Both the position numbers and the translations under genes were made by a program. The notes under the pieces are model-generated. The model made no database searches and was not told the DNA's origin. It worked only from the letters and a program-made list of their open reading frames with translations. A stretch of 64,000 nucleotides of DNA, taken from positions 3,561,001 through 3,625,000 of the forward strand of contig JAJTWR010000159.1 of assembly GCA_021613335.1 (NCBI GenBank), in the 5' to 3' direction. Shown here piece after piece: positions 62,975-64,000 of this stretch. Every line of letters starts with the position of its first letter. Within the stretch, counting starts at the first letter, position 1. The stretch comes from Whitmania pigra. Lineage: Eukaryota; Annelida; Clitellata; Hirudinida; Haemopidae.

Positions 62975-64000
62975 CTGGAGTTGAAAGTTTCGAAATTGTT
63001 ACTTGCAGTGACAGTTTGAAATTCTTTTCGACTGGTTAAAGTTAGGACATTTCACAGAGTGTTTTGACCCTTTTTGTAGAATGATATCAGTTTAATTATA
63101 ATGTTATAATATAATTATCATTTTAGTTGTAGTTCATTATTATATTTATTATTGTATTTCAGAATGAAACTGGACAGTTGTACCTGCGGAGTATGATGTT
63201 GATTTCGAACAGATGACTTGTGAGTTATCTTAAGTGGATTTGACGCAATAATAATATTCACAATATTGAATAAATATTATTCACTTAATAATAGAATGTC
63301 AACGGGCATTATTATGTTCTTTATGTTCTTGTTGCCAATTGTTGTAATGTCCAATCACTGAGGCAGACGCCATTGCGACATTTCCCAAACGCATAAAGTA
63401 TATTGCCTCCATTATTCTCTTCATCCTCCAAGCCGAATTATTTGCTTAATATTAATGTCACTGCTTAATATTCATGTGGTCTTTTGCGAGCACAACGTGG
63501 GCGGGGTTGTCGGGTCGCCGGTGTCCGTCAAAAATCAATCAGACGTCTGAGTCATCGGCGGTTGTTCAGACGTTACAAGGTCAAAAGTTCATTAATCCAT
63601 TTATTTATTCGTTCATTCATTTGTATACGTACAATATTTTATGACTGGGATTTTATGTTTATGCTTCGTGTATCATAATTTGGCCATGATCATAATCCTA
63701 CTAAAGTGATGCTGACGATAGTGGCGATAATGATGATGACGACGATGATGATTATTATTATGATTCTCATTCTCATCAGAGCTGGTAAATAAAGATCACC
63801 ATGGAAATTTTAATCTGAAAAATAAAAGAGATTTTGTATGCATTGACATAAAATCGATTTGTCTGTTGAATAACATGGCTGAGTGTGAATGTTGTTGTTG
63901 TTGCTGCTGCTGAAACACAGCGAACATGTTTCGACAAACGCAAGAAGAGATTGTCGTTATTTCCAATTGATCACAGGAAGCACACGAATGACACGCAAAT
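62975..64000. other. Right edge: no exon identified
   Basis: Expected to contain 5' exons or the promoter of the minus-strand gene, but none could be supported. Trinucleotide tracts occur at 63725-63770 (GATGATGAC-type) and 63888-63912 (GTTGTTGTTGCTGCTGCTG). Confidence 0.4.

Overview
The window is metazoan nuclear DNA. Coding exons are short and separated by GT-AG introns, long stretches are AT-rich, and there are many transposon remnants. The protein-coding content suggests an arthropod or arthropod-like invertebrate: a Fasciclin-2-type adhesion gene (five Ig, two FN3, one membrane segment), a methyl-end fatty acid desaturase with three histidine boxes, a BPI/LBP-type lipid-binding protein, UBA2 and a ZNF839-like gene. 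The species cannot be named from the sequence. A crustacean-like source would fit the desaturase, but this is inference.

Left third (1-28 kb). Three tandem, same-strand paralogues of a glutamine synthetase type I/lengsin-family gene lie at 1732-3588, 9321-13148 and 23658-25600. Each has three coding exons joined at phase 1, encodes 481 aa and has no stop or frameshift. They sit in a duplicated unit heavily invaded by transposons. Comparing the three units exposes filled and empty sites: a hAT remnant (28-1010), a large composite hAT (3920-8214), a MITE (8443-8633), a short LTR element inside intron 2 of copy B (9779-11677), a LINE broken by a hAT element that itself contains an apparently intact 1002-aa LINE ORF (13546-18543), Gypsy pol debris, an 816-bp hAT with a perfect 8-bp target duplication (21443-22258), tRNA-like SINEs and further LINE pieces. 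Paralogue similarity is mosaic: A and B are nearly identical across exon 1 and intron 1, while B and C are closer elsewhere. This suggests gene conversion.

Middle (28-42.2 kb). A ZNF839-like single-zinc-finger gene (+) is followed by an 18-exon UBA2 gene (+) whose phases all close into a 618-aa SUMO E1 subunit. Convergent on the minus strand are a 515-aa BPI/LBP-type gene and a 381-aa methyl-end desaturase.

Right third (42.2-64 kb). After about 4.4 kb with little coding signal comes a 20-exon Fasciclin-2-like gene (+, 46564-57342, 880 aa). It is followed on the minus strand by an unrecognised gene (59395-62974, 5' end not found) with two related internal segments and a C-terminal membrane anchor.

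These are independent housekeeping, lipid, adhesion and metabolic genes; I see no operon-like system. The most unusual parts are the TE-shaped GS/lengsin cluster, the animal methyl-end desaturase and the unrecognised anchored protein.
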